64,000 nt of DNA from Glaciimonas immobilis (GCF_011947285.1 NZ_JAAOZT010000010.1:1-64000), one strand, 5' to 3'; positions 1 through 8,741 are shown, numbered from the stretch's first letter. Made by a program: numbers and translations. The notes: generated from the sequence alone by a model not told the origin.

Positions 1-60
<60 letters not shown>

Positions 61-69
<9 letters not shown>

Positions 70-398
70 TCAACCATCCAATTAACAAGGCTGCGGCGGT
101 TGCGGTTGCTGTTGACCTGCCCCGTCATAGGTGATGCCGGTTATTTCGGCTGTCAGTCGGGAATTGTCGGAATACATGTTTGAGCGCCAGCGAGTTGGTA
201 TTTCGACCCGGCTGATAGTCGAAATAATCGGGGACCCGACCAAAGGGAGGGCAGCACCTCTGCGGTCGCCTTCTTTTTGGTTACTTTTTCTGCGGGGGCG
301 CCTAGCCGAAGCAAGAAAGAAGTAACTGGCCGCCGGGCCACTCCCGGCCAGCATCCACGGAGCACTAACCATTTTAGCTATCGAATAACCGAACCAAC
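61..398. repeat. Long direct repeat, copy A
   Basis: This stretch recurs with high identity at 496-826. Shared blocks include the ATTAACAAGGCTGCGGCGG start, the GTCATAGGTGATGCCGG segment, a GGTTACTTTTTCTGCGGGGG...AGAAAGAAGTAACTGG near-palindrome (about 280-330) able to form a stem, and CACTAACCATTTTAGCTATC at the end. The middle (about 200-250) is the most divergent part. Short open frames cross it on both strands, but none starts with a convincing ribosome site. It reads as a noncoding dispersed repeat rather than a gene. Confidence 0.8.
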
Positions 399-495
399 CA
401 AACCAACCAAATGGGTCAACGTCGGCGGCGCTCCATTCCCGTCTGATGACTAAAACAATGAGAGAAAGGTACTAAACTATTCGCGCTCTCAATCG

Positions 496-826
496 CCAAG
501 ACAATCAACCCTCCAATTAACAAGGCTGCGGCGGTTGCGGTTGTTGTTGACGTACCCCGTCATAGGTGATGCCGGTTATTTCGGCTGTCAGTCGGGAATT
601 GTGGGAATACATGTTTGAGCCACAGGCGAGTTTGTATTTCCACCCGACTGATGGCTAAAACGCTTGGGGAACCGAAGGGCAGCGTCGTTGCGGTCGCCTT
701 CTTTTTGGTTACTTTTTCTGCGGGGGCGCCTAGCCGAAGCAAGAAAGAAGTAACTGGCCGCCGGGCCACTCCCGGCAAGCATCCACGGAGCACTAACCAT
801 TTTAGCTATCGATCAACCGAACCAAG
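496..826. repeat. Long direct repeat, copy B
   Basis: Second copy of the 61-398 repeat in the same orientation, starting with CCAAGACAATCAACC and ending with the CACTAACCATTTTAGCTATC block. It differs from copy A by scattered substitutions and a rearranged centre. The two copies are separated by about 97 bp of unrelated sequence. Confidence 0.8.
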
Positions 827-840
827 AAAAACTGGGTGAG

Positions 841-922
841 CGCTAACCATTTTAGCTATCGATCAACCGAACCAAGCAAAACTGGCTGTCGCACCACCCC
901 CGATCAGCATCCACGGAGCACA
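841..922. repeat. Partial third copy of the repeat end
   Basis: The 36-bp end block of copy B (791-826, CTAACCATTTTAGCTATCGA...CCAAG) is repeated at 841-876. It is followed by a CATCCACGGAGCAC segment that in copies A and B lies just before this block. This looks like a partial tandem duplication of the repeat boundary. Confidence 0.7.
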
Positions 923-1041
923 AATCTAATTCATACATTAAATGTCAACACGCCCTAGTCATGTTGCTAATATTAAACATTAATTTGCCTAATATTTTAG
1001 ACATTTTTCGGATCGTCTATATTGCGTTATCGGAGGTCTCC

Positions 1042-1347
1042 ATGATGGACATCAAAACATTGGGCACAAAAGTGCGGCAACGACGGCTAGCCGTTGGCCT
1101 GGCGCAACAACGGCTAGCCAAGCGGGCAGACCTGTCACGTCAGACGCGGCGACTTACGGGGGCTATCGGCAGGAAATGTGGAAATGACAGAAGCTCAGCT
1201 CACGCCGGGGATTTGGCAATCACTTCTTCCGAAAGCCTTGCACCAGGCCACAACAGTGTCGCTATCCATGATCTGCATGGACTTCCTGTAAGTGCCAAAG
1301 ACTACTCAAAGGATGGTGAAATTGTGCGCCTCCGTTATCGTAATTGA
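1042..1347 (+). pseudogene. XRE-family (HipB-like) regulator remnant
   Basis: From the ATG at 1042 (Shine-Dalgarno CGGAGG just upstream) the protein starts M-M-D-I-K-T-L-G followed by V-R-Q-R-R-L-A-V-G-L-A-Q-Q-R-L-A-K and A-D-L-S-R-Q-T. This is the first two helices of an XRE/Cro helix-turn-helix of the kind found in HipB-like antitoxins. After S-R-Q-T the frame loses all resemblance and ends after about 100 residues, so the recognition helix and dimerisation part are missing or frameshifted. No hipA-like toxin gene follows. The helix-turn-helix start is clear from sequence; calling it broken is inferred from the abrupt loss of similarity. Confidence 0.6.
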
Positions 1348-1581
1348 CCTATCAGTACCGAAACGTCGTCTAGTCGAACGATTTTTGCGCATATCTAGCA
1401 ATGTAGGCCTATCGCTACGTGTTATGACAAATGCGCTTCGCGCTTAGCTTGATGGGGGGCGCTCGTGGCGCTCACGGCTTCGGTACTGTGGTTGAAATAG
1501 ATGTCAACATACCCTAATAGTCTGCTTTCAGCGCCGGGACTGCGTAGAATGGCGAACATAATTTAATCAGGAACTGAAATA

Positions 1582-1851
1582 ATGAAAAAATCAGGCATGG
1601 CAAAAATGCAAGCAATGAAACTTTCCGGCAAAATGAAGCAGCCGGGCACTGACGCCGCGTTCGGTCAGGTCGCTCCGGTGGCGCTGGATCGTCGTGAACA
1701 ACGTAAACTGGATCAGTCGCTAGGATTGGTGCCATTCGCAGTCAAACTCAATAGCGACCTGGTACAGCAAATACAAACGCTGGCACAAGAGCGCGAAGTT
1801 GGCGTGAATGAACTGGTCGCAGAATTGTTGATCAAGGCATTGGCAGCGTAA
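1582..1851 (+). CDS. Small conserved hypothetical protein with RHH-like C-terminus
   Basis: An 89-residue protein preceded by AGGAACTGAAATA before the ATG. The N-terminus is rich in Lys and Met, the middle is polar, and the last 40 residues (V-K-L-N-S-D-L-V-Q-Q-I-Q then R-E-V-G-V-N-E-L-V-A-E-L-L) resemble a short ribbon-helix-helix: a beta strand followed by two amphipathic helices. That would suit a small DNA-binding or antitoxin-like protein. No toxin gene is adjacent, since the next gene is a YbaK deacylase 130 bp downstream. I do not recognise a named family, so the function is unassigned. Confidence 0.7.
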   Translation: MKKSGMAKMQAMKLSGKMKQPGTDAAFGQVAPVALDRREQRKLDQSLGLVPFAVKLNSDLVQQIQTLAQEREVGVNELVAELLIKALAA

Positions 1852-1981
1852 TAATTCAGCAAGGACTGATTAAACCGCTCGCCTGCATTTGATGCTAACT
1901 TGGCAATAAGTTACTTAGCATAAATAGTGGCAAGCAACCGCCCGGCGGCAGGTACCGCACAATGACCATTGATCGCGCCAC

Positions 1982-2488
1982 ATGTTGATACCAAAAACGA
2001 TAATTCCCGATAGCGCCCGGCGTGTAGCCGATTTGCTGGCAGCAATGGGGCATGACAAGTTGGTGGTGATGTTGCCAGCAAGTGGCAAAACCTCGGCAGA
2101 AGCTGCGGCCGGGTTGGGATGCAGCGTTGCCGAGATCGCTAAGTCCATCGTTTTTCGCCGCCTCAGCGATGATGCTGCGGTGATGGTGGTTGCCAGCGGC
2201 AGCAATCGTGTGGACGAGGCTAAGGTTGCGGCGATCGTTGGCGCGCTGGGTAAAGCCGACGCCCGGTTCGTTAAGGAGCGGATAGGTTACGCTATCGGCG
2301 GCGTGTGTCCAATCGGTCACGTTGGCAAAACTATCATGCTAATTGATCAGGATTTGCTGGCGCTGGATAACGTCTGGGCGGCGGCGGGTCACCCGCACGC
2401 GGTATTCAATCTGACGCCGCAACAATTGGTCGCCATGACCGCCGCGCCGGTAGCCGATGTGGCACTGGTCACACTTCCGAATTTATAA
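1982..2488 (+). CDS. YbaK/EbsC-family aminoacyl-tRNA deacylase
   Basis: A 168-residue protein covering a complete YbaK/aminoacyl-tRNA editing domain. Family members hydrolyse mischarged tRNAs in trans, such as Cys-tRNA(Pro) or Ala-tRNA(Pro). Family marks include the S-A-E-A-A-A-G-L-G-C helix region with I-A-K-S-I-V-F (about residues 35-60), the strand V-M-V-V-A-S-G-S-N-R-V-D, K-E-R-I-G-Y-A-I-G-G-V-C-P-I-G-H (about 100-115) holding the conserved G-x-x-P-x-G, and a C-terminal A-A-G-H-P-H-A-V-F motif. The ribosome site before the ATG is weak. A metallo-beta-lactamase-fold hydrolase starts 6 bp after the stop, so the two are probably co-transcribed. The exact tRNA substrate cannot be told. Confidence 0.9.
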   Translation: MLIPKTIIPDSARRVADLLAAMGHDKLVVMLPASGKTSAEAAAGLGCSVAEIAKSIVFRRLSDDAAVMVVASGSNRVDEAKVAAIVGALGKADARFVKERIGYAIGGVCPIGHVGKTIMLIDQDLLALDNVWAAAGHPHAVFNLTPQQLVAMTAAPVADVALVTLPNL

Positions 2489-2494
2489 CTGTCC

Positions 2495-3421
2495 ATGAGC
2501 GGGTCCTTGCGTGATTTATTTCCGCCGACGATACATGTGTTGCAACGCGGCTGGTTATCGTCCAATAACATTCTCTTTGTTGGTCGCGAACAAACCGCGC
2601 TGATCGATAGCGGCTATGCCACGCATGCACCTCAAACGGTCGCGCTGGTTGCAGAAGTATTACAAGGCCGCTCGCTCGACTGGCTGATCAACACGCATAT
2701 CCACTCCGACCATTGCGGGGGCAACGCAGCCCTGCAACAAGCTTACGGTTGTCGCACCTCCATCCCCGCGGCAGAAGCCTCCAGAGTGCGCGATTGGGAC
2801 CAGAGCGCTTTAGGTTATCTCGCGACCGGTCAGCAATGCGCCCGCTTTAACTTCGACGATACGTTGCAAGGTGGTGACGAGATCATGCTTGGGGACGTGG
2901 GCTGGCAAGTGCTGGCCGCACCGGGGCACGATCCGCATTCACTGATTTTTTATTGCCCGCAATATCGGACGCTGATTTCTGCCGATGCATTGTGGGAAAA
3001 AGGCTTCGGCGTGATTTTCCCCGAGCTCGATGGCGAGTCGGGATTTGCAGAAGCGCGGGCGACGCTGGAGATGATTGCAGAGCTTGATATTGCGCTGGTG
3101 ATTCCCGGTCACGGTCAACCGTTTACCGATATCGCGAGTGCGCTGACTTTCGCCAACTCACGATTAGATTATCTTTCTGCCGAGCCTGCTCGCAACGCGC
3201 AAAATGCGCTCAAAGTGTTGCTCAAGTTTTTGCTATTGGAGCATCAGCAACTTAGTCTGGCAGAAGTCAGCCGGATCGTCGCAACCACGCCGCTGATCGT
3301 CTCGACCAATGCGCGTCACTTACATCTCTCGGACACCGAGTTGACCACTTGGCTCATCGCCCAATTGGTCCGCGCCGGTGCGGCTAAAGTGGACGGCGAT
3401 AGCTTGCTGAATGCAGATTAA
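2495..3421 (+). CDS. Metallo-beta-lactamase-fold hydrolase
   Basis: A 308-residue MBL-fold protein with the zinc motif T-H-I-H-S-D-H-C-G-G (H68, H70, D72, H73). A second histidine lies in A-P-G-H-D-P-H-S (about residue 150), an aspartate ligand in S-A-D-A-L-W, and a final histidine in V-I-P-G-H-G-Q-P (about 208), so both metal sites look complete. The C-terminal 90 residues form a helical extension of the kind seen in glyoxalase-II/RNase Z-like hydrolases such as LACTB2-type proteins. It follows the YbaK gene by 6 bp. The substrate is unknown: a thioester, lactone or nucleic acid are all possible. Confidence 0.88.
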   Translation: MSGSLRDLFPPTIHVLQRGWLSSNNILFVGREQTALIDSGYATHAPQTVALVAEVLQGRSLDWLINTHIHSDHCGGNAALQQAYGCRTSIPAAEASRVRDWDQSALGYLATGQQCARFNFDDTLQGGDEIMLGDVGWQVLAAPGHDPHSLIFYCPQYRTLISADALWEKGFGVIFPELDGESGFAEARATLEMIAELDIALVIPGHGQPFTDIASALTFANSRLDYLSAEPARNAQNALKVLLKFLLLEHQQLSLAEVSRIVATTPLIVSTNARHLHLSDTELTTWLIAQLVRAGAAKVDGDSLLNAD

Positions 3422-3444
3422 TCTGTACGCCTCTACAGATTAAT
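3417..3444 (+). terminator. Hairpin overlapping the MBL stop codon
   Basis: A perfect 11-bp inverted repeat, ATTAATCTGTA / TACAGATTAAT, with a 6-nt loop (CGCCTC). The left arm contains the TAA stop of the MBL gene. A short A-rich stretch, not a T-run, follows, so this may be a Rho-assisted or mRNA-stabilising hairpin rather than a classic intrinsic terminator. Confidence 0.5.
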
Positions 3445-3862
3445 GTGAAAAATTTCTAAGAGTTTTCTCGAATGGTATAAGACTTTTCTAAAATTTCGAC
3501 TTTATCCCGATACCCAGCAGTCAATGTGCTAAATTGCGCCATTTGGCGGATAAACTCCAGCGTGACCACTAACTTCTACATGGTCCAACGCGCCACAACC
3601 AGACGTCTGATTTGCTCATCGATCGATACCTGCCGTCAGGGCACATAAATCGAAGCGCAGCTTGCTTATGCGTCGCAAACCAGTCGCCTCCTGGTTGCAG
3701 TTAAGTAGCCAATAAGTAGCTAAAAAGTAGCCAATAAGTTGTGCAAAAGCAGTCGTGATGACTTCGCGTTTGCACACAATTTTTTAGCACAGCGGTCTTA
3801 CGGAGTCCTATAATCCCGATCCCAAAAATCCATTCCTTTCTTTTATCGGAGACAACCCAGCA
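3445..3862. other. Intergenic region with a 15-bp direct repeat
   Basis: About 420 bp without a gene, between the MBL hydrolase and the alanine symporter. It carries two exact copies of AAGTAGCCAATAAGT (3703-3717 and 3725-3739), 22 bp apart centre to centre, a spacing of about two helical turns. A site for a regulator of the symporter gene is possible but unproven. The region just before 3863 supplies the ribosome site ATCGGAGAC. Confidence 0.5.
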
Positions 3863-5278
3863 ATGATTGAAACCTTCCTTCATCCCATCGTGAACTTCCT
3901 TAATCAGATTTTATGGGACTACGTTCTCATTTATTTGCTGCTAAGCGTCGGAGCATTCTTTACGATTCGTTTTGGCTTTATTCAGTCGCGAGTATTTCGC
4001 TCGAACCTTTTTAAGCGCGAGCCAGGACAATCTGTTGAAGGGATAACCGGATTTCAAGCCTTTGCCACCGGCATCGCTAGTCGGGTTGGTACCGGTAACA
4101 TTGTGGGGGTCGCGGTCGCATTGACCGTCGGCGGTCCGGGTGCAATTTTCTGGATGTGGGTGGTGGCACTGCTTGGCATGTCTTCCGCTTTTGTGGAAGC
4201 GACCTTAGCCCAGATTTTCAAGGTCCGCAGTGAGGACGGCGGATTTCGTGGCGGACCCAGTTATTACATTCAGATTGGCTTGCGCTCCCGTATCTTCGGC
4301 ATCGTATTTGCACTCTCGCTGATCCTGGCTTTTGGCTTTGTGTTCAATGCGGTGCAAGTCCAGTCGATTGCGGAAACGATGAATATTTCCTTTGGGATTC
4401 CACGGCATTGGGTTGGTCTCGCGCTCATGTTATTGACTGCGCCGGTTATTTTCGGTGGTATTCGACGCGTGGCAAAGTTTGCCGCAGTGATTGTGCCGAT
4501 CATGGCGCTTGGTTACCTCGGGGTAGCGGCCTTCGTACTGGTGACGCATGTGAATGAACTGCCGGGCATCTTGAGTTTGATTTTTAGAAGCGCGTTCGGC
4601 CTTGAGCAAGCAGTCGGCGGCACCGCCGGATACGCGGTCACGGTAGCAATGATGACAGGTATAAAACGGGGATTGTTTTCCAACGAGGCAGGGATGGGCT
4701 CAGCCCCAAACGCGGCAGCAGCAGCAGTGACTTCGCACCCGGTCTCGCAAGGTTTATTGCAAATGTTGGGCGTCGTGGTGGACACGATGATTATTTGTAC
4801 CGCTACGGCATTGATTATTTTATTGTCCGGCGAATACGTTCCCGGTAGCGGCACGCAGGGTGCCAGTCTGACCCATGCCGCGATTACTGCGCATTTAGGC
4901 AGCGGCGGCGGCATATTTCTGACCGTAGCGATTTTCTTCTTTGCCTACTCATCAGTGTTGGGTAATTACGCCTATGCAGAGGGTAATGTGCAGTTCATCA
5001 GTAAGCATCCGATGCTGTTGTTGGTATTCCGCCTTGGCGTACTTGGTATGGTGATGTTCGGCGCTACCGGCAGCTTGCCGTTGGTGTGGAATATGGCCGA
5101 TACCAGTATGGGTTTAATGGCGGTAATTAATCTGATCGCGATTGTGCTATTGAGTAAACATGCTTACGCCGCGTGGCGAGATTATCTGGCGCAAAAGAAG
5201 CGCGGTGTTGCGGTACCTCAATTCACCCGGGATTCTATTCCGGCGCTGCGGGATACGTTGCCTAAGGATGTCTGGTAG
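3863..5278 (+). CDS. Alanine/glycine:cation symporter (AGCS family)
   Basis: A 471-residue inner-membrane protein with about 11 hydrophobic segments, the usual length of the sodium:alanine symporter family (AgcS/DagA/AlsT). Signature stretches are present: T-G-F-Q-A-F-A-T-G-I-A (about 63), V-G-T-G-N-I-V-G-V-A (about 75), N-E-A-G-M-G-S-A-P-N-A-A-A-A-A (about 275) and the Y-A-Y-A-E-G-N region near residue 370. The start at 3863 follows GGAG at a slightly long spacing. It would import alanine or glycine with Na+ or H+. It stands alone on the plus strand and converges with the VOC gene downstream. Confidence 0.93.
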   Translation: MIETFLHPIVNFLNQILWDYVLIYLLLSVGAFFTIRFGFIQSRVFRSNLFKREPGQSVEGITGFQAFATGIASRVGTGNIVGVAVALTVGGPGAIFWMWVVALLGMSSAFVEATLAQIFKVRSEDGGFRGGPSYYIQIGLRSRIFGIVFALSLILAFGFVFNAVQVQSIAETMNISFGIPRHWVGLALMLLTAPVIFGGIRRVAKFAAVIVPIMALGYLGVAAFVLVTHVNELPGILSLIFRSAFGLEQAVGGTAGYAVTVAMMTGIKRGLFSNEAGMGSAPNAAAAAVTSHPVSQGLLQMLGVVVDTMIICTATALIILLSGEYVPGSGTQGASLTHAAITAHLGSGGGIFLTVAIFFFAYSSVLGNYAYAEGNVQFISKHPMLLLVFRLGVLGMVMFGATGSLPLVWNMADTSMGLMAVINLIAIVLLSKHAYAAWRDYLAQKKRGVAVPQFTRDSIPALRDTLPKDVW

Positions 5279-5315
5279 GTTTAGCGTAATTGATTATGGG
5301 AGTTTTCCTTTGTGT

Positions 5316-5705
5316 TTACTCCAGCGGCTGATGACAAACAGCTTGGATGTTGTGGCCGTCGGGATCGAGCACAAAGGCACCGTAGTATTTGGGGTGGAAA
5401 TGCGTCCGCAGTCCAGGTTTGCCGTTGTCTTTGCCGCCAGCCAGTAAAGCCACGCTGTAAAACTCATCCACAAGTTTTCTGTCATTGACGCGAAATGCGA
5501 CATGAATCGACGGTTGGTTTGGCGTGCCTTTACTGATCCAGAAGTCCGGCTTGCCTGCTTCACCGAATCCAGCAACATCGGTGTGTCCGATAACAGCGGC
5601 AGGGAATTTTGCCAAAAGGTCATAGCCGATGGCCGCGAGAGCGGATTGATAGAACTTCTTGCTGCGCTCGAAATCGCTGACAACTACGCCAGTGTGATCA
5701 ATCAT
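5316..5705 (-). CDS. VOC-family (glyoxalase-like) protein
   Basis: 129 residues from the ATG at 5705, which has GGAGTAAC at ideal spacing; the frame is open 15 codons further upstream but has no ribosome site there. The sequence M-I-D-H-T-G-V-V-V-S-D-F-E-R-S-K-K-F-Y starts the beta-alpha-beta-beta-beta fold of the vicinal-oxygen-chelate superfamily. The metal-type histidine H4, the A-P-like middle strand, and Y-Y-G-A-F-V-L-D-P-D-G-H-N-I-Q-A-V near the end are standard for glyoxalase/bleomycin-resistance-like proteins. Substrate unknown. It lies 17 bp after the ancestral end of the hepT frame on the same strand, so it may be read from that promoter. Confidence 0.88.
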   Translation of the reverse strand: MIDHTGVVVSDFERSKKFYQSALAAIGYDLLAKFPAAVIGHTDVAGFGEAGKPDFWISKGTPNQPSIHVAFRVNDRKLVDEFYSVALLAGGKDNGKPGLRTHFHPKYYGAFVLDPDGHNIQAVCHQPLE

Positions 5706-5721
5706 GCTGTTACTCCGTCGA

Positions 5722-6081
5722 TTAAATTTTGTTTGATGTGTTTTGCACAAGGGATAGTTGCTTCAATAATTCTGGTAACGCGGTTTGTATCGTCTCTCAC
5801 ACCACATCGAGGTTAATGTCAAAGTAGCCGTGGGCGATGCGGTTGCGCATGCCTCGCATGCTGCGCCATGCGACTTCAGGGTGAGCTAGCGTGAACTCGG
5901 CGTATCCCTCCTTTACTTTCGTAGCGGCCTCGCCGATGATGATGAAGCTCATGACGACGGCCTGCTGGGTGCGCTTATCGGCAAGGAAGTCGTCTTTGCT
6001 CAGACCCTCCACGAAGGCGCACACATCGGTTGCAGCCTGCTGTATGTGTTCGAGGTAATCGGGCAGTCGTTTCTCATTCAT
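5722..6081 (-). pseudogene. hepT: HepT-like toxin (DUF86) with in-frame nonsense codon
   Basis: Family members are HEPN ribonuclease toxins paired with an MntA nucleotidyltransferase antitoxin. The intact part is 94 residues from the ATG at 6081 and includes M-R-G-M-R-N-R-I-A-H-G-Y, the R-x4-H-x-Y HEPN active site. Translation then reads D-V-V-stop (TGA at 5797-5799) where the family normally has D-V-V-W. The same frame continues for 24 sense codons (E-T-I-Q-T-A-L-P-E-L-L...) to a TAA at 5722-5724, giving the usual length of about 119 residues. So a TGG-to-TGA change removes the last helix. The start overlaps the mntA stop by 4 bp (ATGA). The shortened toxin may be dead, or may survive as a truncated protein. 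Confidence 0.8.
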
Positions 6082-6374
6082 ACCGGTTGCGCCTCCGCGA
6101 GCACCTTTGCTCGAAACTTTGGCGGCAAGTCGCCTGGTGTCAGCAAATCAACGTGAATGCCGAGCAGTGACTCCAGATCGTCTTGTAGACCGCCTAAGTC
6201 CAATAACGTGGCACCAGGCAGCGCATCAACCAACAGATCAAGGTCGCTACCATCCCGGTCGGTGCCATGCAGCACCGAACCGAAGACGCGCAGGTTCGCC
6301 GTACGAAAGCGGTTCACCGCTTCGCGCACTGCACTTCGCTTCATGTCAAGGACAACGGACGGTCGCATGGGCAT
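6078..6374 (-). CDS. mntA: MntA-like minimal nucleotidyltransferase (antitoxin)
   Basis: A 98-residue minimal nucleotidyltransferase with the motif G-S-V-L-H-G-T-D-R-D-G-S-D-L-D-L-L-V-D (about residues 32-50), the G-S-x10-D-x-D signature that binds Mg-ATP. In HepT/MntA systems this enzyme adds AMP groups to a tyrosine of the HepT active site and so neutralises it. The gene overlaps hepT by 4 bp, which is the canonical operon arrangement. Two starts are possible (M1 at 6374 or M3 two codons later); the first is given. All catalytic residues seem intact although its partner is truncated. Confidence 0.85.
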   Translation of the reverse strand: MPMRPSVVLDMKRSAVREAVNRFRTANLRVFGSVLHGTDRDGSDLDLLVDALPGATLLDLGGLQDDLESLLGIHVDLLTPGDLPPKFRAKVLAEAQPV

Positions 6375-6654
6375 CCTTTCTTATCGAAACTCACTGAAAA
6401 TGGTAAGGGATCGAGAATAACATTTCAAGAATTATTTTCGCGAATCGCAACGCCTTGATTGCGCGCGTCGCGTCGGTGGTCGGTTGTCGCGTCAAATAAA
6501 GAGAATCAGGAAGTGATGTCTTCCGATTTGGAAATAGCCGCCAAAGATGCGCTTCACCAAAGTTTGCAATTAGAGCGCTAAATCTAGCACGACCGTACTT
6601 TTTAATTCTTTTCACTTTATAATCATTTCTTTGATTCCCATTGAAGAGGTCGTT

Positions 6655-7614
6655 ATGTCACTGCCTGCTGTGTTGCAAAACCTGAGTCTTCCTGTTATCG
6701 GTTCTCCGATGTTTATCGCCAGCGGGCCTGCTTTAGTTGCAGCGCAATGCAAGGCGGGGATTGTCGGGTCCTTTCCAGCGTTAAACGCCCGCCCAGCGGC
6801 GGAGCTGGATGTCTGGCTGACACAATTGCAAGCAGAGTTGGCCGCCTATCAGGCCGAACACCCACACGCCAAAGTAGGTCCGATCGCCGTCAATCAGATT
6901 GTCCACCAATCGAACGACCGTCTGGCGCATGACGTAGAAATGTGCGTCAAGCATCGTGTTCCGATTATCATTTCCAGTCTGCGCGCGCCACCAAAAGAGA
7001 TGATGGACGCCATTCATAGTTACGGCGGGATTGTTTTGCATGACGTGATTTCAATCCGTCACGCAGAAAAAGCATTAGAAGCTGGCGTTGATGGCCTGAT
7101 TCTGGTCGCGTCCGGCGCGGGCGGTCATGCCGGGCCTTTATCGCCGTTCGCACTGGTTGGCGAAGTCAGAAAGTTCTACTCGGGCACGATTGCATTGTCT
7201 GGCGCGATTGCTACCGGCGACGCTATTCTTGCGGCACAAGCAATGGGCGCGGATCTGGCCTACATCGGCTCGCGCTGGTTAGCGACCAAAGAGTCTAATG
7301 TGGATGAAGCGTACCGGCAGGCCATCGTTGACTCATCCGCGAATGACATTGTGTACACAAACTTATTTACCGGCATCCACGGCAATTACCTGAAAAAATC
7401 GATCGTCAACGCAGGACTCGATCCCGATAATCTGCCAGAAGCGGATAAAAACAAAATGAATTTCGGTTCTGGGGCGTCCGGTGCCAAAGCCTGGCGTGAT
7501 ATTTGGGGCGCAGGTCAGGGCGTTGGCTTAATGGATGACGTGCCGACAGTAGCGGCGATGGTAGATCGCCTGCAAGCGGAATATCAGGCTGCACGTCGGC
7601 GATTGGCGCTTTAG
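6655..7614 (+). CDS. Nitronate monooxygenase-like FMN enzyme (NAD(P)H-dependent flavin oxidoreductase)
   Basis: 319 residues from the ATG at 6655, which is preceded by GAAGAGG; an in-frame ATG at 6631 lacks a ribosome site. The fold is the FMN-binding TIM barrel of the 2-nitropropane dioxygenase/nitronate monooxygenase family. Marks are P-V-I-G-S-P-M-F-I-A-S-G-P at the N-terminus, G-A-G-G-H-A-G (about residue 156) with the family catalytic-type histidine, L-S-G-A-I-A-T-G-D-A-I-L-A-A-Q-A-M-G-A-D-L-A-Y-I-G-S-R (phosphate-binding loop) and the C-terminal W-G-A-G-Q-G-V-G loop. Members oxidise nitronates or reduce quinones. The true substrate cannot be assigned from sequence, and no operon partner is present. 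Confidence 0.88.
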   Translation: MSLPAVLQNLSLPVIGSPMFIASGPALVAAQCKAGIVGSFPALNARPAAELDVWLTQLQAELAAYQAEHPHAKVGPIAVNQIVHQSNDRLAHDVEMCVKHRVPIIISSLRAPPKEMMDAIHSYGGIVLHDVISIRHAEKALEAGVDGLILVASGAGGHAGPLSPFALVGEVRKFYSGTIALSGAIATGDAILAAQAMGADLAYIGSRWLATKESNVDEAYRQAIVDSSANDIVYTNLFTGIHGNYLKKSIVNAGLDPDNLPEADKNKMNFGSGASGAKAWRDIWGAGQGVGLMDDVPTVAAMVDRLQAEYQAARRRLAL

Positions 7615-7991
7615 GCCGTTACGTTATGTAGGTATTAATAATTTGAGGTTTCGTAGAGCAAAGTACAATGCCCCATCGCCCGCACACAGGATCGTGCAGC
7701 GATGATTGTTAGCTGAGACAGCATTAATGTTGTGTTCTCTGCCGCTTCTTATAATGCGCCGGTGACGCTTACCCAAACTAGCGTCTATTTTTGGCTTAAG
7801 AATTTCGCAGTTAGAAATGAAGGGTAGCTACCTAACGCCGCCAGAAAATGCCGTCACACTATAATTTCAAGCCTGTAGTGTCGGCGAGAATTGTTCATCA
7901 AACTTCGTTGAGAATTTAATTACCTCGGAAATCCACTGATTAAGTGCGGTCAAGTCAGAGCTTGCCACCGCACCAGGTTCAGCCTCCTCCC
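7615..7991. other. Intergenic region, nothing recognised
   Basis: About 375 bp between two convergent genes. No open frame with a ribosome site, no strong hairpin and no repeat shared with the rest of the window was seen. Confidence 0.6.
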
Positions 7992-8741
7992 TTACCTCTG
8001 CGATTCCACCAACTCCTGCTCCACAATAATATCCAGCGTCCACTTAACCGCGCTGGCATCGGCGGCAGGATTGGGCACCTGTTCTTCTAATATGCGCAAC
8101 CGATATTGGACGCCGGGAGATGGTTTAAAACCGATGATGTCGCCATACCAGAGTTGCCACGGGGCTTTTTTGTCCTCACGTATCTGATAACAAGTAGTCT
8201 GCATGACGCCGGTGGAGCAAGGTACTTTTTTGGCGGCCACGTAAATGAATTTTATTTTGGCCGTGGCACCGACTTTTTCACGCGCCTGAAAAGTCATGGT
8301 TTTGCCGTCGACGGTTTGCATACTTAACTTTTTGCCAGTGATTTTGTAGTTATTCACGGCTTGCAGCTTTTCAAGGAAGTCGGCCTCAAAGCGCATCGCT
8401 GGTTCGTCGCACGCCATGCGGGTAGTGACTGCTTCCACAATCGTCAGTCGACCGGGGCCGCGGATCGAGAAAGGCGCGGTGAACTGATTGCACCAGGCGC
8501 GACCACTGACGCGGCCCTCGCCCTTTTCGACGCTAAAATTGAGCACAACCGGATCGCCGTTATCACCGTTTGGGATGATATGTTCAGGCCAGCTGGTGAG
8601 CTCCCAACGCGATGACAATAATTGTGGATCATCCGTCGCTGTGCTTTCAGACGAAAGGCTGGCGCAGCCAGCGAGTGTCACGCTAGCAACACAAATAATG
8701 GTGAGAGTGCGAGCGAAAATACGAGCAGACAAAAATGGCAT
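7992..8741 (-). CDS. META / DUF4377 domain lipoprotein
   Basis: A 249-residue lipoprotein. The N-terminus is a signal peptide ending in the lipobox L-A-G-C with the lipidated Cys at residue 26. Residues about 40-150 form a META domain: S-S-R-W-E-L-T-S-W near the start, then S-G-R-A-W-C-N-Q-F and T-R-M-A-C, the usual G-C-N and M-A-C marks. Residues about 160-245 match a DUF4377-like domain, with Y-V-A-A-K-K-V-P-C and Q-T-T-C-Y-Q-I-R followed by W-Q-L-W-Y-G-D-I-I-G-F. Such proteins resemble HslJ and sit in the outer membrane or periplasm; they are linked to heat shock and novobiocin tolerance in E. coli. The precise role is unknown. The gene is monocistronic and reads toward 7992. Confidence 0.87.
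   Translation of the reverse strand: MPFLSARIFARTLTIICVASVTLAGCASLSSESTATDDPQLLSSRWELTSWPEHIIPNGDNGDPVVLNFSVEKGEGRVSGRAWCNQFTAPFSIRGPGRLTIVEAVTTRMACDEPAMRFEADFLEKLQAVNNYKITGKKLSMQTVDGKTMTFQAREKVGATAKIKFIYVAAKKVPCSTGVMQTTCYQIREDKKAPWQLWYGDIIGFKPSPGVQYRLRILEEQVPNPAADASAVKWTLDIIVEQELVESQR

Noticed and set aside
82-800. Several 60-96 codon frames on both strands inside the left repeats
   Set aside because: They are repeated with the DNA, differ in frame between copies, lack ribosome sites and show no protein family features.
6391-6615. A 74-codon minus-strand frame before the nitronate monooxygenase-like gene
   Set aside because: Found only in the upstream region, without a ribosome site or recognisable sequence; more likely promoter DNA.
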